From positions 105,457 through 169,456 of the forward strand of contig DCFC01000035.1 of the NCBI GenBank assembly GCA_002314325.1: a stretch of DNA of 64,000 nt, given 5' to 3'. Source of the stretch: Megamonas hypermegale. GTDB taxonomy: Bacteria; Bacillota; Negativicutes; Selenomonadales; Selenomonadaceae. The notes beneath the pieces were generated by a model. That model had not been told where the DNA came from. It saw only the letters and a list, made by a program, of their open reading frames with translations, and ran no database searches. Below, one piece after another: positions 63,860 through 64,000 of the stretch (within the stretch, counting starts at the first letter, position 1; each line of letters opens with the position of its first letter). Both the position numbers and the translations under genes were made by a program.

Positions 63860-63895
63860 TAAGTATTAGACATGAAAAATGATATTTTTTATAAT
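63860..63895 (+). promoter_or_regulatory. Shared-motif promoter, copy 3
   Basis: TAAGTATTAGACA (63860-63872) with TATAAT at 63890-63895, again 18 bp after TTAGAC. The sequence between, GACATGAAAAAT, is also the same as in copy 2. It faces a gene beyond the window. Confidence 0.6.
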
Positions 63896-63911
63896 AAAAA
63901 CATACCAATTA

Positions 63912-64000
63912 GTTATTGTGCTAGTAAAACATTGAGCCTGTAGCCAGCAGTATAACACTTTATATTCGCTGCCTGTTGTCACTTAACCTCACTAAATATA
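63912..64000. repeat. Second copy of the inverted-repeat element, cut by window end
   Basis: It matches the element at 31747-31869 through GAGCCTGTAGCCAGCAGTATAA, TTATATTCG and CACTTAACCTCACTAAATATA. In the main stem TAGT of copy 1 is CACT here, so if the missing arm has AGTG, the pairing is kept. Only the first 89 bases are present. Confidence 0.7.

Overview
The window looks like chromosome from an anaerobic Firmicute, most likely class Negativicutes (Selenomonadales). The reasons are a minimal two-gene SUF-type system, an NADH-linked [FeFe]-hydrogenase with all three maturases, an argCJBDFGH operon, a SpeD-related protein, many FMN- or metal-handling anaerobe genes, and moderate GC with AT-rich spacers. 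The genus cannot be fixed from the sequence alone.

Layout. 1-500: four tRNA genes on the minus strand. 0.7-3.1 kb: minimal sufCB pair and a secreted protein. 3.3-11.4 kb: complete arginine operon argCJBDFGH. 11.4-21 kb (minus): hydrogenase operon hndA-hndC-hydA-hydE-hydG-hydF. 21-32 kb (minus): hexuronate/hexonate catabolism (eda, kdgK, uxaA, uxaB, transporter, LarA-like protein, L-galactonate-type dehydrogenase) with a PrpR-type sigma-54 activator and a well-matched sigma-54 promoter. 32-38 kb: exporters, a GNAT enzyme, a second interrupted gene, a degenerate SpeD and PanE. 38-42 kb: pheST behind a T-box leader. 42-48 kb: a 2-hydroxyacid dehydrogenase/MFS/GntR locus, a LysR gene and a flavoprotein/HxlR pair. 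48-51.6 kb: housekeeping genes (thiE, nif3-like, trmK). 51.6-59.6 kb: metal homeostasis (ArsR, Zn/Cd ATPase, a separate HMA protein, AraC, CopA fused to CopZ). 59.6-64 kb: a PAP2-like membrane protein, a Tat/lipoprotein DUF362 protein, and a LysR-MFS locus whose promoters share one motif.

The outstanding feature is a pair of about 1.8-kb elements, at 15444-17266 in hydE and 33642-35513 in a secreted-protein gene. Each has a TnpB gene, no TnpA, a TTGAT target on its left, and a right end finishing in G. Upstream of tnpB each carries the conserved core of a group I intron (R element GTTCAACGACTA and S element AAGATATAGTC). They are therefore IStrons: mobile DNA that can splice out of mRNA. Both lie in the sense orientation, and removing either element exactly restores an open reading frame (355-aa HydE; 202-aa secreted protein). 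The two host genes should thus be read as intron-containing, not as pseudogenes. The sequence just past each right end would serve as the TnpB guide and matches the empty site.

Other points of interest are a 123-bp inverted-repeat element present twice, a long palindrome between hydE and hydG, a SpeD homologue lacking the pyruvoyl serine, a CopA-CopZ fusion that keeps an internal ribosome site, a Zn/Cd ATPase whose metal-binding domain is a separate gene, and a three-copy promoter motif around the last LysR gene.
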